The notes under the pieces were generated by a model. The model did no database searches and had not been told where the DNA came from. It saw only the letters and a program-made list of their open reading frames with translations. This document shows positions 37,287 to 47,582 of a stretch of 64,000 nt of DNA, one piece after another. Position 1 is the stretch's first letter; each line of letters opens with the position of its first letter. Location: assembly GCA_019510125.1 (NCBI GenBank), contig JAEKKX010000003.1, positions 372,001-436,000 of the forward strand, read 5' to 3'. The position numbers and the translations under genes were made by a program. Source of the DNA: Lysobacterales bacterium (GTDB lineage Bacteria > Pseudomonadota > Gammaproteobacteria > Xanthomonadales > Xanthomonadaceae).

Positions 37287-37303
37287 GTCGCAGGTTTTGC
37301 GAC
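37287..37303. promoter_or_regulatory. Palindrome in the recA promoter region
   Basis: GTCGCA-ggttt-TGCGAC, a perfect 6-5-6 inverted repeat 73 bases before the recA ATG. No TAGTAATACTA-type LexA box is seen in the 170-base lexA-recA gap, so this may be an alternative control element. Confidence 0.45.
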
Positions 37304-37376
37304 GGGCGCTCCCTAACCTGACGCCACTCCGGATCCACCACATCCACTTTCCACATCCACTGACGAGGATTCCACG

Positions 37377-38414
<1,038 letters not shown>

Positions 38415-38423
38415 GATTGCGGA

Positions 38424-38465
38424 GGGGGCGGGCCCGGAAACCTCGTCAGTGGACGGCCCGCCCCC
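38424..38465 (+). terminator. Terminator after recA
   Basis: GGGGGCGGGCC and GGCCCGCCCCC form a perfect 11-bp stem around a 20-base loop, beginning nine bases after the recA stop. Confidence 0.65.
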
Positions 38466-38593
38466 GAAGCGCCCGCATGGACGAGCATGCGGACGCGCCC
38501 CAGCGACACGGTGCGCCAGGGAGGATGCACCGGCGTTCCGGCACCCCAAGGCCGGAACGCACCGCGACGCTGCTCGCCGGCGGCGTCGCACGC

Positions 38594-38627
38594 CGCGGAA
38601 TCGTACGGAGACGATTCCGCGGTTTTT
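38594..38627 (+). terminator. Strong intrinsic terminator in the recA-DUF4440 gap
   Basis: CGCGGAATCGT-acggag-ACGATTCCGCG followed directly by GTTTTT: a perfect 11-bp stem with a T run. It lies 180 bases after recA in a 364-base region (38415-38778) with no convincing ORF, so it may end read-through from recA or an unseen small RNA. Confidence 0.7.
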
Positions 38628-38778
38628 CCTGCGCGGCCTGCCGACATTCTCCGCCCGCACCGGGGGCGCCACCGCGGACTTCCGCGGCCGGGGCACCGCT
38701 GCCCCGACGCCTGACGTGGCCTGTCGCCGAGGCCGGCATCCGGCTAGGATGCCCGCACCTCACCGGCCGGAGCGCGCC

Positions 38779-39309
38779 ATGCATCGTCTGTCCCTCGCGG
38801 GCCTCCTGCTGCTCGCCTGCGCGGGCGTTCGCGCCGGCGAGCCGCCGAAGGCGGAGATCCATCTCACGCCGGGCGCCGCACCGCCGTCGCCGGAGGTCGT
38901 CGCCGCCCTCGCCGAAAAGGACCGCCAACTGTTCGATGCGGTGTTCGGCTGCAAGCTCGACGTGCTCGCCACCCTGGTCGCGGACGACTTCGAGTTCATC
39001 CACGACAAGTGGGGGCGCAACGCGGATTCCGGCGCCGCGTTCATGCAGAGCATGCGCGACAACTGCAAGGCGCAGGAGACCGGCGAGAACTTCCGCGCCC
39101 GACGCGAACTGGTCGAAGGCAGCATGCGCGTCTACATGCTCAACGGTTTCGGCGCGATGCAGATGGGCGAACACCGTTTCTATGCGCTGCAGCCGGGCCA
39201 GCCCGATCGGCTGACCGAGGCCGGCAGGTTCATCGACGTGTGGCGCCAGATCGACGGCGACTGGAAGCTGGCGCGGGTGATCAGCTACGACCACCAGTTG
39301 GCCGAGTGA
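38779..39309 (+). CDS. Secreted NTF2-like (DUF4440) protein
   Basis: 176 residues with a signal peptide (MHRLSLAGLLLLACAGVRAG). The mature part matches the SnoaL/NTF2-like DUF4440 pattern: LAEKDRQLFDAVFGCKLDVL, LVADDFEFIHDKWG and a C-terminal strand VWRQIDGDWKLARVISYDHQ. The fold is a small alpha+beta cone that binds small molecules; most members have no known role. Convergent to purU. Confidence 0.8.
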   Translation: MHRLSLAGLLLLACAGVRAGEPPKAEIHLTPGAAPPSPEVVAALAEKDRQLFDAVFGCKLDVLATLVADDFEFIHDKWGRNADSGAAFMQSMRDNCKAQETGENFRARRELVEGSMRVYMLNGFGAMQMGEHRFYALQPGQPDRLTEAGRFIDVWRQIDGDWKLARVISYDHQLAE

Positions 39310-39333
39310 ACCGGCGCCGCGTCCGGTGGCGGC

Positions 39334-40197
39334 TCAGACCGAGAACACCACCGTCCGCTGGCCGTTGAGCAGCAGGCGATCGTCCAGCCAGCAGCGCAGC
39401 GCCTGCGCCAGCACGCGGCGCTCGATGTCGCGGCCGATGCGGATCAGGTCGGCCGGCGTGTCGTGGTGGCTCACGCGCTGCGTGTCCTGCTCGATGATCG
39501 GCCCCTCGTCGAGGTCCGCGGTGACGAAGTGCGCGGTCGCGCCGATCAGCTTCACGCCGCGGGCGTGCGCGCTGTGGTAGGGCTTGGCGCCCTTGAAGCT
39601 GGGCAGGAACGAGTGGTGGATGTTGATGCAGCGGCCGGCGAGTTTCGCCGACAGGTCGTCCGACAGCACCTGCATGTAGCGCGCCAGCACCACCAGTTCG
39701 GCGCGGGTGTCCTCGACCAGCGCCCACAGCCGCGCTTCCTGCGCGGCCTTGCCGCCGGGCGGCAGCGGCAGGTGGTGGAAGGGGATGCCCTCGAAGTCGA
39801 GGTGCCGGTAGGTTTCGCGCGGATGGTTGGAGACGATCGCCACGATGTCCATCGCCAGTTCGCCGTTGCGCCAGCGGTAGAGCAGGTCGGCGAGGCAGTG
39901 GTCGAACTTCGAGGCCATCAGCAGCACCCGCCGGCGCTCACTGCGATCGCGCATGGTCCACTGCATGCCGAAGCGCCCGGCCGGCACCGCGAACGCTTCG
40001 CGCAGCGCCTCGAACGACGCGCCGGCCTCGACCAGCGCGAAGACGGTGCGCATGAAGAACCGGCCGCTGTCGGGGTCGCTGTACTGCTGCGATTCCAGGA
40101 TGTTGGCGCCATGCCCGAACAGGTGGCCCGAGACCGCGTTGACGATGCCGGGCCGGTCCGGGCAGGAGAAGGTCAGGACGTACTGGCGCGGGGACAT
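39334..40197 (-). CDS. purU: Formyltetrahydrofolate deformylase PurU
   Basis: 287 residues. N-terminal ACT domain ([20 protein letters not shown]) and C-terminal formyltransferase-fold hydrolase domain with [20 protein letters not shown] (catalytic Asn/His) and [15 protein letters not shown] (catalytic Asp). Releases formate and tetrahydrofolate from 10-formyl-THF, balancing one-carbon pools; formate feeds PurT. The ATG at 40197 begins [10 protein letters not shown]; the frame is open further upstream but conservation supports this start. Confidence 0.95.
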   Translation of the reverse strand: MSPRQYVLTFSCPDRPGIVNAVSGHLFGHGANILESQQYSDPDSGRFFMRTVFALVEAGASFEALREAFAVPAGRFGMQWTMRDRSERRRVLLMASKFDHCLADLLYRWRNGELAMDIVAIVSNHPRETYRHLDFEGIPFHHLPLPPGGKAAQEARLWALVEDTRAELVVLARYMQVLSDDLSAKLAGRCINIHHSFLPSFKGAKPYHSAHARGVKLIGATAHFVTADLDEGPIIEQDTQRVSHHDTPADLIRIGRDIERRVLAQALRCWLDDRLLLNGQRTVVFSV

Positions 40198-40300
40198 GCG
40201 GGCATCGCGGACGGTGGCGGGACCGTGACTGTACACGCTGGCGGCCGCCTCCTGCGGCTGGCGTCGTTTGCAGCCCGCGCCGCCGCGCCGGTCCGGCCGG

Positions 40301-41383
40301 TCAGCGCTCGGCATCCACGGCCCGGCGGCCGAGCGCCGGGTCGTCGGTGAAGAACGCGTCGATGCCCAGCGCCAGCGCATCGCGGATCTGCCGCATCGAA
40401 CCCGCCTCGTCGCGCGCGGCCGGGCCACCGCCGCCGGCGTAGGTGCCGAGGAAGTGGTTCTCGGGCCGGAACGTGTAGACGATCACCTGCAGCCCGGCGT
40501 CGTGGGCCGCGTCCACCAGCGCGCTGCGGCCGTCGCGCGGGTCGAGGTCGCGGTGGGCCGGGCCGATGGCGTCGGCGTACGCCGCTGTCTCGCGCAGGCC
40601 GTCGGCCCGCATCAGCTCGCCATAGGTGCGTGGACGACCCGCGGCGACGGTGTCGTACGGCCGTTCGTGCGCGCCGCCGAACAACTGCAGCAGGCGCACG
40701 TTGCCGCCGCGCGCCAGCTTCGCCCGCAGTGCGCGCAGGTTCGCGGTCTCGAACGATTGCACGATCACTGGCGCGGTGCGCGTGTACGCATTCGCCCGCA
40801 GCGCGTCGAGCAGGCGGTCTTCCATCGCCAGGCCGGCCTGTGCGAAGTACGTCGGATGCTTGATTTCCGGCGCCAGCCCGACGACGCGGCCGCGGCGCGC
40901 GGACTCGGCGGCGACGAGGGCGACGATTTCGTCGAAGGTCGGAATCTCGTATTGCCCATCCCGTGAGGTGCCGCGCAGTTCGGGCAGGCGCTCGCGTGCG
41001 CGCAGCGTCTTCAGCTCGGCCAGCGTGAAGTCCTCGGTGAACCAGCCGCTGACGCGCTCGCCGTCGATGGTCTTCGTCGCCCTGCGCGCGGCGAATTCCG
41101 GATGCGCGGCCACGTCGGTGGTGCCGGAGATCTCGTTCTCGTGCCGCGCCACCAGCACGCCGTCGCGGGTGCTGACCAGGTCCGGCTCGACGATGTCCGC
41201 GCCGTCCTCGATCGCCTTGCGGTAGCTCTCCAGCGTGTGTTCCGGCCGCAGCGCGCTGGCGCCGCGGTGGCCGATGACGAGGGCGCGCGATGGGCGCATC
41301 GGGGCGGGTTCCGTCGGGGGAGTCGTGGCGCATCCCGCCAGTACGAGCAGCAGGCAGAGTGCGGGCGGCAGCAGTCGGGACAT
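40301..41383 (-). CDS. Glycerophosphodiester phosphodiesterase lipoprotein
   Basis: 360 residues with a lipoprotein signal ([10 protein letters not shown], lipobox LAGC). GDPD catalytic elements are visible: [15 protein letters not shown] (general acid/base His and substrate Arg) and [21 protein letters not shown]. The enzyme cleaves glycerophosphodiesters to glycerol 3-phosphate and an alcohol in the periplasm (GlpQ/UgpQ group). The metal position has EPDL rather than the usual ExD; the effect is unclear. It is 103 bases upstream of purU on the same strand. Confidence 0.9.
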   Translation of the reverse strand: MSRLLPPALCLLLVLAGCATTPPTEPAPMRPSRALVIGHRGASALRPEHTLESYRKAIEDGADIVEPDLVSTRDGVLVARHENEISGTTDVAAHPEFAARRATKTIDGERVSGWFTEDFTLAELKTLRARERLPELRGTSRDGQYEIPTFDEIVALVAAESARRGRVVGLAPEIKHPTYFAQAGLAMEDRLLDALRANAYTRTAPVIVQSFETANLRALRAKLARGGNVRLLQLFGGAHERPYDTVAAGRPRTYGELMRADGLRETAAYADAIGPAHRDLDPRDGRSALVDAAHDAGLQVIVYTFRPENHFLGTYAGGGGPAARDEAGSMRQIRDALALGIDAFFTDDPALGRRAVDAER

Positions 41384-41581
41384 GCGGAGGCCGGGAGCGG
41401 GCGGGCGATGCCAGCATGCCGGCGGCGCGTTTCAGCGCGGTGTCCGCGATCCGCGCGCAGCGGCCGGGCGAAGCGTTCGCGGCCTGTTCGCGCCGGGCCG
41501 GGGACAGGATAAGCTTGCCCGGCGCGGGAACGCCAGCGCACCGCCGTCGAACGGATTTCGACGACCCAGGGAGATCGATGC

Positions 41582-42451
41582 ATGTCGCAGTACGTGCCAT
41601 GGAGCAGCCAGCCGCTCGAGGACTGGGCCGAACGCCATGCGGCCGGGGCCTTCATCGAGCTCGACGGCAGGAAGACCCATTACATCGAGCGCGGCGAAGG
41701 CGAACCGCTGATCCTGCTCCACGGGTTCTTCTACGACAGTTTCCTGTGGGCGCGGAACATCGATGCGCTGGCGAAGCGCTACAAGGTCCATGCGATCGAC
41801 CTGTGGGGGTGCGGCTACAGCACGCGCGAACCGCTGGATTACGGCTATCCGCTGTTCGCACGGCAACTGCGCGCGTTCATGGACGCCAAGGGCATCGCGC
41901 GCGCCTCCCTGGTCGGGCAGTCCATGGGCGCGGGCACCGCGATCCGGTTCTGCGTCGAACATCGCGAACGCGTCGACAAGCTGCTGTTCGTCTCCGCGGC
42001 CGGCATGCCCAATCCGCTGCCGCCGATGGCGAAATTCTTCAACCTGCCGGTGATCGGCGAGTTCTTCCTGGGCCTGAAGACCGACGCCATCCGGAAAAAG
42101 GCGCTGACCGACGTCTTCATCCACGATGCGTCACTCGCCACTGACGCCTACTTCGAGCAGGTCACCCGGGCGCAGAAGATCCTCGGCAGCAACGAGTCGG
42201 GCCTGCGCATGCAGCGCAACGCGTTCTTCGACACGCTCGAACCGGAAATCCGCCGCCTCGGCGCGCTGCAGGTGCCGATCCAACTGGTCTGGGGACGCCA
42301 GGACAAGGCGATCCCGCTCGCCCGCGGCGAGGCCATGCAGGCGCTGCTGCCCGGCGCGCGCCTCGAAGTGCTCGACCCGGCCGGCCACGTCTCGAATTTC
42401 GAGCAGGCCGAACGCTTCAACGCACTGGCGCTGGCGTTCCTCGGCGAGTGA
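41582..42451 (+). CDS. Alpha/beta-fold hydrolase
   Basis: 289 residues. Oxyanion segment LILLHGFFYDSFLW, nucleophile elbow GQSMGAG, acid in VWGRQDKAIP and catalytic His in DPAGHVSNFEQ. Resembles haloalkane/ester hydrolases of the MhpC/BphD type (GRKTHYIERGEGEPLILLHG). Substrate unknown. It stands alone between the divergent glpQ-like gene and the convergent epimerase gene. Confidence 0.85.
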   Translation: MSQYVPWSSQPLEDWAERHAAGAFIELDGRKTHYIERGEGEPLILLHGFFYDSFLWARNIDALAKRYKVHAIDLWGCGYSTREPLDYGYPLFARQLRAFMDAKGIARASLVGQSMGAGTAIRFCVEHRERVDKLLFVSAAGMPNPLPPMAKFFNLPVIGEFFLGLKTDAIRKKALTDVFIHDASLATDAYFEQVTRAQKILGSNESGLRMQRNAFFDTLEPEIRRLGALQVPIQLVWGRQDKAIPLARGEAMQALLPGARLEVLDPAGHVSNFEQAERFNALALAFLGE

Positions 42452-42466
42452 GGGCGGTCGCGGACC

Positions 42467-43474
42467 TCAGACGCCGTAGAACCCGCGATACCACTCGACG
42501 AATTTCTTCACGCCCACTTCCACCGGCGTCGTCGGCTGGTAGCCGGTGTCGCGGGTGAGGGCGGACACGTCGGCGTAGGTGTCGGGCACGTCGCCCGGCT
42601 GCAGCGGCAGCAGGTTCATCGTCGCCTTGCGGCCGAGGCAGTCTTCCAGGACTTCGATGTAGCGCAGCAACTGCACCGGGCGGTTGTTGCCGATGTTGTA
42701 GACGCGGTACGGCGCGGACGACGTGGCCGGACTCGGCACGAGCGGATCGTAGTCGGGGTCGGGGCCGGGCGCGCGATCGAGGGTGCGGATCACGCCCTCG
42801 ACGATGTCGTCGATGTAGGTGAAGTCGCGGGTGTGCCGGCCGTGGTTGAACACGTCGATCGATTCGCCGGCGAGGATCTTCCGCGTGAACAGGAACAGCG
42901 CCATGTCCGGCCGGCCCCACGGGCCGTAGACGGTGAAGAAGCGCAGCCCGGTGGTCGGCAGGCCGAACAGATGGCTGTAGGTGTGCGCCATCAACTCGTT
43001 CGACTTCTTGCTGGCCGCGTAGAGGCTCACCGGATGGTCGACGCTGTCCTCGACCGCGAACGGCAGCTTGCGGTTGGCGCCGTAGACCGAACTGGACGAG
43101 GCGTAGACCAGGTGTTCGACGCCGCGATGGCGGCAGGCTTCGAGGATGTTGAGGAAGCCGACGATATTGCTGTCGATGTAGGCGCGCGGGTTCTCCAGCG
43201 AATAGCGCACGCCGGCCTGCGCGGCGAGGTTGACCACGCGGTCGGGCTTGAAGGCGTCGAACGCGGCTTCCAGCGTCGGGCGATCCTCCAGCGAGCCCTT
43301 CACGAACGCGAATCCGGGCAGCGGCAGCAGCCGCGCGAGGCGCGCGTCCTTCAGCGTCGGGTCGTAGTAGTCGTTGAGGTTGTCGTAGCCCAGCACCTCG
43401 TCGCCGCGGGCGAGCAGACGGTGGCTCAGGGTCGAACCGATGAAGCCGGCGGCGCCGGTGACGAGGATGCGCAT
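42467..43474 (-). CDS. NAD-dependent epimerase (UDP-glucuronate 4-epimerase type)
   Basis: 335-residue short-chain dehydrogenase. NAD loop [20 protein letters not shown], catalytic YAASKKS, and segments [20 protein letters not shown] and [16 protein letters not shown] that match the UDP-glucuronate 4-epimerase (CapI/LpsL) group. It would make UDP-galacturonate for LPS or exopolysaccharide. The frame is open upstream, but the ATG at 43474 is the conserved start. It shares its neighbourhood with a UDP-sugar dehydrogenase and galE. Confidence 0.9.
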   Translation of the reverse strand: MRILVTGAAGFIGSTLSHRLLARGDEVLGYDNLNDYYDPTLKDARLARLLPLPGFAFVKGSLEDRPTLEAAFDAFKPDRVVNLAAQAGVRYSLENPRAYIDSNIVGFLNILEACRHRGVEHLVYASSSSVYGANRKLPFAVEDSVDHPVSLYAASKKSNELMAHTYSHLFGLPTTGLRFFTVYGPWGRPDMALFLFTRKILAGESIDVFNHGRHTRDFTYIDDIVEGVIRTLDRAPGPDPDYDPLVPSPATSSAPYRVYNIGNNRPVQLLRYIEVLEDCLGRKATMNLLPLQPGDVPDTYADVSALTRDTGYQPTTPVEVGVKKFVEWYRGFYGV

Positions 43475-43573
43475 GGGGCGTCCGGGAGGGGCGGATGCGG
43501 TAATTCTAGGCGCGAACGGGGCGGGTCGCGAGAACGCGCCGGGATGCGGTCGGGACATCGTGGTGGGGACTGC

Positions 43574-43692
43574 GGTTCTCGGAGCCGTCGTTCTCGAAGC
43601 TCCGCTTTCGGAGCCCCGCTCTCGCAGCCCTCGCCGTCGGGGTCACCGTTTTCGAAATCGCCGCTCTCGAAACCACCGTTCCCTAAACCACC
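43574..43692. repeat. Degenerate 15-base repeat tract
   Basis: About eight imperfect units related to gttctcgaaaccacc (for example gttctcggagccgtc, gttttcgaaatcgcc, gctctcgaaaccacc, gttccctaaaccacc) run head to tail up to the first large repeat copy. The period would encode pentapeptide repeats, but no frame has a credible start, so it is read as noncoding. Confidence 0.6.
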
Positions 43693-44072
43693 GTCAATCC
43701 CGCGCAAGCGGGGACCCAAGCGTGATCGGAGGTGAGGGTTGGGTCCTCGCATTCGCGAGGATGACGGGGGGTGGGGGGATGACGGGACGAGGGGTGTGAC
43801 GGGGGATGGGATGAAGGGCAGTGCGGTGCCGGCCCGTTTTTTTGCCGTCATCCCCGCGCAGGCGGGGACCCAAGCGTGATCGGCGGTGAGGGTTGGGTCC
43901 TCGCGTTCGCGAGGATCACGGGGTATTGGGGGATGACGGGACGAGGGGTGTGACGGGGGATGGGATGAAGGACGAATGCGATGCCGCCCTTTATTTGCCG
44001 TCATCCCCGCGCAGGCGGGGACCCAAGCGTGATCAGCGGTGATGGTTGGGTCCTCGCGTTCGCGAGGATGAC
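43693..44072. repeat. Three copies of a 73-base cruciform-forming repeat in 153/154-base tandem units
   Basis: Copies at 43693-43765, 43847-43919 and 44000-44072. Each begins GTCATCCCCGC...GGGGACCCAA and ends TTGGGTCCTCGC...GAGGATGAC, so the ends are mutually inverted and internal hairpins (TCCTCGCG-TT-CGCGAGGA) also form. The 80-base spacers repeat too (ggggatgacgggacgagggg...gggatgaagg). This accounts for most of the 622-base gene-free gap 43475-44096. The sequence style is that of dispersed Xanthomonadaceae intergenic repeats. Confidence 0.88.
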
Positions 44073-44096
44073 GGGTGTTGTGGAGGAGGGGGCGGG

Positions 44097-45386
44097 TTAG
44101 AGTCGCCCGTCCACCCCATCCCGCGGCAGCACGCCTTTCACGTCGAACAGCACTGCGCCGGGTTTGCCGAAGCGGCGGATGCCGTCGGCGCCGAGGGCGA
44201 CGAATTCGCGGTGGGCGACGGCCAGGATCACCGCGTCGTAGGCGCCTGCGGCCGGGGCGTCGGTCATCGCGAGGCCGTATTCCTCATGGGCGAGGTGCGC
44301 ATCGACCCACGGGTCGTGCACGTCGACCTGCGCGTGGTAGCTGCCCAGTTCGGCGAGGATGTCGACCACCCGGGTGTTGCGCAGGTCCGGGCAGTTCTCC
44401 TTGAACGCCAGGCCCAGCACGAGGATGCGCGCGCCGGCGGTGGGCAGGCCGCGCCGGGTCATCTCCTTCACCGTGCACTGGGCGACGTGCGGGCCCATGC
44501 CGTCGTTGATGCGGCGGCCGGCGAGGATCACGTCCGGGTGGTAGCCGATCTGCTGCGCCTTGTGGGTCAGGTAGTACGGGTCGACGCCGATGCAGTGGCC
44601 GCCGACCAGTCCGGGCTTGAACGGCAGGAAGTTCCACTTGGTGCCCGATGCCGCCAGCACTTCGTGGGTGTCGATGCCGAGGCGATGGAAGATCAGCGCC
44701 AGTTCGTTGATCAGCGCGATGTTGACGTCGCGCTGGATGTTCTCGATGACCTTGGCGGCTTCCGCGACGCGGATGCTGCTGGCCTTGTGCGTGCCGGCGG
44801 TGATGATGTCGCCGTACAGCGCGTCGACGAAATCGGCGACCTCCGGCGTGGAGCCGGAGGTGACCTTCATGATCGTTTCCAGCCGGTGCTGGTGGTCGCC
44901 CGGGTTGATCCGCTCGGGGCTGTAGCCGGCGTAGAAATCGACGTTGAACGTCAGCCCGGACTCGCGCTCGACGATCGGCACGCAGGCTTCCTCGGTCGCG
45001 CCGGGATACACCGTCGATTCGTAGATCGCCACGCCGCCCCTGCGGATCGCGCGGCCGACGGTGCGGCTGGCCGATTCCAGCGGGCGCAGGTCGGGGCGCT
45101 TGTATTCGTCGATCGGGGTGGGCACGGTCACGATGAAGACGTTGCAGCCTTCGAGGTCCTTCGGGTCGCAACTGAAGCGCAGCCGCGTCGCGGCGCGCAG
45201 TTCGGCCTCGGTGGTCTCGAGGGTGCGGTCGTGGAAGCGTCCGAGCTCCTCGACGCGCTGGGCGTCGATGTCGAAACCGACCACCGTATGGCGCTTGCCG
45301 AACGCGGCGGCGAGCGGCAGGCCGACGTAGCCCAGGCCGATGATGGCGATGCGGATGTCGTCGCGGGCGGGAAGGCTGGCCTGCAT
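44097..45386 (-). CDS. UDP-sugar 6-dehydrogenase (TviB/WbpA-like nucleotide-sugar dehydrogenase)
   Basis: 429 residues. NAD loop [20 protein letters not shown], catalytic Cys C265 in [19 protein letters not shown], and [20 protein letters not shown]. These features, particularly the [10 protein letters not shown] form, match Vi-antigen TviB/WbpO-type UDP-GlcNAc/GalNAc 6-dehydrogenases rather than UgdH. It would oxidise a UDP-HexNAc to the uronic acid for surface polysaccharide. ATG at 45386 ([10 protein letters not shown]). Divergent from galE (283-base gap, no other gene seen). Confidence 0.9.
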   Translation of the reverse strand: MQASLPARDDIRIAIIGLGYVGLPLAAAFGKRHTVVGFDIDAQRVEELGRFHDRTLETTEAELRAATRLRFSCDPKDLEGCNVFIVTVPTPIDEYKRPDLRPLESASRTVGRAIRRGGVAIYESTVYPGATEEACVPIVERESGLTFNVDFYAGYSPERINPGDHQHRLETIMKVTSGSTPEVADFVDALYGDIITAGTHKASSIRVAEAAKVIENIQRDVNIALINELALIFHRLGIDTHEVLAASGTKWNFLPFKPGLVGGHCIGVDPYYLTHKAQQIGYHPDVILAGRRINDGMGPHVAQCTVKEMTRRGLPTAGARILVLGLAFKENCPDLRNTRVVDILAELGSYHAQVDVHDPWVDAHLAHEEYGLAMTDAPAAGAYDAVILAVAHREFVALGADGIRRFGKPGAVLFDVKGVLPRDGVDGRL

Positions 45387-45669
45387 CGTGCGGGTATCCG
45401 GGTCCGTGAAAGCGGGGAAGTCTACCAGCCGTGCAGGCCGGGGCCGGCGCGGCGTGGACGGGGCCGGCGGCGCAGGGAATGCGATAGCATGGCGCCCGCC
45501 GCCGCGGGTCCGGTCGCGCCTTCCCCCGGTCGGCGTCGGCAGTGAGGACGCGGAAAACGCGGCGTTCCGGACAGTCGCCGCGGTCGTGCGCGGCCGCTCG
45601 GGCCCGTCCACCGCGTTGTCGCACGGCGACCCGCCTCCTTCCCGCCCCCGACTCCCGCCCCGAGGTTCC

Positions 45670-46716
45670 ATGCGCATCCTGGTTGCCGGCGGCGCCGGCT
45701 ACATCGGCAGCCACACCTGCGTCGCCCTCGCCGAGCGCGGCCACCAGGCGGTGATCGTCGACAACCACTGCAACAGCGCGCCGACGGTGCTGGACCGCAT
45801 CGCGCGCCTGACCGGCGGCGCGCCCGAGGCGCACCGCGTCGACCTGCGCGATGCCGCCGCCCTCGACCGGGTGTTCGCCGACGGCGGTTTCGACGCGGTC
45901 ATCCACTTCGCCGCGCTCAAGTCGGTCGGCGAATCCTGCGTGCGGCCGCTGGATTATTTCGAGAACAACCTCGGCGGCACCGTCGGGCTGCTGCAGTCGA
46001 TGCAGCGGCATGGCGTCGACCGCCTCGTCTTCAGCTCGTCGGCGACCGTCTACGGCGAGCCCGAGGCGCTGCCGCTGGACGAGTCGGCGCGGCTGTCGGT
46101 GACCAACCCCTACGGCCGCACCAAGCTGATCGCCGAGCAGATCATCGCCGACGCCTGCGCCGCGGACGTCCGCCTGTGCGCGATCAGCCTGCGCTACTTC
46201 AATCCGGTCGGCGCGCATCCCTCGGGCCTGATCGGCGAGGCGCCCAGCGGCGTCCCCAACAACCTGATGCCCTACATCTGCCAGGTCGCGGTCGGCCAGC
46301 GCGCGCGGCTGCAGGTGTTCGGCGGCGACTGGCCGACGATCGACGGCACCGGGGTGCGCGACTACATCCACGTGGTCGATCTCGCCCGCGCGCACGTGCA
46401 TGCGATCGAGGCGCTGGCGGGCGAGGGCGGGTCGGCGCCGGCAGCGGGCCATCCGCTGCACGGCCACACCGCGATCAACCTCGGCGTCGGCCGCGGGATC
46501 AGCGTGCTGGAACTGGTGCGCGCGTTCGAGGCGGCGAGCGGCCGGTCGATTCCCTACGACATCGTCGCCCGCCGTCCCGGTGACGTGGCCGAGGTCTACG
46601 CCGATCCGCGCCTGGCCGAAGCGCTGCTCGGCTGGCGCGCCGCGCTCGACGTCGATGCGATGTGCCGCGACGCCTGGCGCTGGCAGTCGATGAACCCGGG
46701 CGGCTACGCCGGCTGA
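45670..46716 (+). CDS. galE: UDP-glucose 4-epimerase GalE
   Basis: 348 residues. NAD loop [40 protein letters not shown], catalytic YGRTK and [19 protein letters not shown] are diagnostic of GalE. Interconverts UDP-glucose and UDP-galactose for glycan synthesis. It forms a nucleotide-sugar neighbourhood with the two preceding genes. The 3' end overlaps the convergent hydrolase gene by 13 bases. Confidence 0.95.
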   Translation: MRILVAGGAGYIGSHTCVALAERGHQAVIVDNHCNSAPTVLDRIARLTGGAPEAHRVDLRDAAALDRVFADGGFDAVIHFAALKSVGESCVRPLDYFENNLGGTVGLLQSMQRHGVDRLVFSSSATVYGEPEALPLDESARLSVTNPYGRTKLIAEQIIADACAADVRLCAISLRYFNPVGAHPSGLIGEAPSGVPNNLMPYICQVAVGQRARLQVFGGDWPTIDGTGVRDYIHVVDLARAHVHAIEALAGEGGSAPAAGHPLHGHTAINLGVGRGISVLELVRAFEAASGRSIPYDIVARRPGDVAEVYADPRLAEALLGWRAALDVDAMCRDAWRWQSMNPGGYAG

Positions 46717-47582
46717 AGCCCAGCCGCGAGCGCGTCGGCGACCGCATCGGGCCGGCGCATCCAGGCGAAATGATCGGCGCGGACGCCGAGCCGCGCGGCG
46801 TCGAGCACGGTGTGGCGCACCGCGGTCGGCTGCAGCTTGCCGAGCAGCCAGTCCAGCGATCCCGGCGGCACCAGCCAGTCGTCGGCCATCCGCACCGCAT
46901 CGACCGCGACCCGCACGCCGCGGAGGGCGGATTCCAGGTCGATCGCCATGCCCGCCGCCGCGTAGCGCCCGCTCAGGCCGCTGCGGGCCCAGTCGCGGAT
47001 CACGCCGCGGGCCTCGCGTCCGCCGAAGCCGATCGTCCGTCCCGGCAGGTGGCCGCGGCGATCCGCCAGCCACGGCGCGAAGCGGTAGGCCAGCGGCAGC
47101 AGCCAGCCGCGCGGCCCCGGGAACGTGCGCCAGTACGGTGCGCCGCCGGCGACCAGCCACAGTCGCTGCGCGGCGTCCGGGGAGCGGGCGAGCAGGCACG
47201 TCGCCAGTTGCGATCCGAGACTGTGGCCGCCGACGATCCGCGGCAGGTCGGAGCAGGCGGCGCGCAGGGCCGCCAGCGCGGCCGGCAGGTCGTCTTCGAG
47301 CAGGCTGCGGTAGCCCCAGTCGCGATCGCGTCCGGCGCGCACGTCGCTGCTGCCGTGTCCGCGCCATTCGTGGACGAAGACCGCGACGCCGCGGGCCGAC
47401 AGCGCCTCGGCGAGGGGCAGGTAGTGTTTCGCGGCCACGCCCAGCGCCGGCAGCCACAGCAGCGCCGCGACCGGGGCCGCCGGGCGGCGCACGAGCAGCC
47501 GGAAGCGGTGTCCGTCGGCAGAGACGACCGCCAGGCCGTCGTCGTCCGCCGGGGCGTCCGCATCGCCTGGCGCTGCGGTCAC
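46704..47582 (-). CDS. Alpha/beta-fold hydrolase (serine aminopeptidase/lysophospholipase-like)
   Basis: 292 residues from a GTG at 47582 that overlaps the thiD stop (GTGA). Features: VFVHEWRGHGSSD, nucleophile elbow GGHSLGSQLA, and late His in VRADHFAWMRR. The pattern fits the Hydrolase_4-like esterase group (YheT/lysophospholipase relatives). Substrate unknown. Last gene of an HTH-sulP-thiD-hydrolase chain. Confidence 0.8.
   Translation of the reverse strand: MTAAPGDADAPADDDGLAVVSADGHRFRLLVRRPAAPVAALLWLPALGVAAKHYLPLAEALSARGVAVFVHEWRGHGSSDVRAGRDRDWGYRSLLEDDLPAALAALRAACSDLPRIVGGHSLGSQLATCLLARSPDAAQRLWLVAGGAPYWRTFPGPRGWLLPLAYRFAPWLADRRGHLPGRTIGFGGREARGVIRDWARSGLSGRYAAAGMAIDLESALRGVRVAVDAVRMADDWLVPPGSLDWLLGKLQPTAVRHTVLDAARLGVRADHFAWMRRPDAVADALAAGLQPA

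Noticed and set aside
42417-42920. Separate minus-strand gene inside the UDP-glucuronate epimerase region
   Set aside because: Another frame of the epimerase gene, Arg/His-rich, no motif.
43426-44004. Pentapeptide-repeat protein on the minus strand from the 15-base repeats
   Set aside because: The frame also runs through the cruciform repeats, has no start with a ribosome site, and the pentads do not fit the A(D/N)LxX pattern.
43693-44072. CRISPR array
   Set aside because: Only three copies, the units are 73 bases and self-complementary at large scale, the spacers are themselves repeated, and no cas gene is near.
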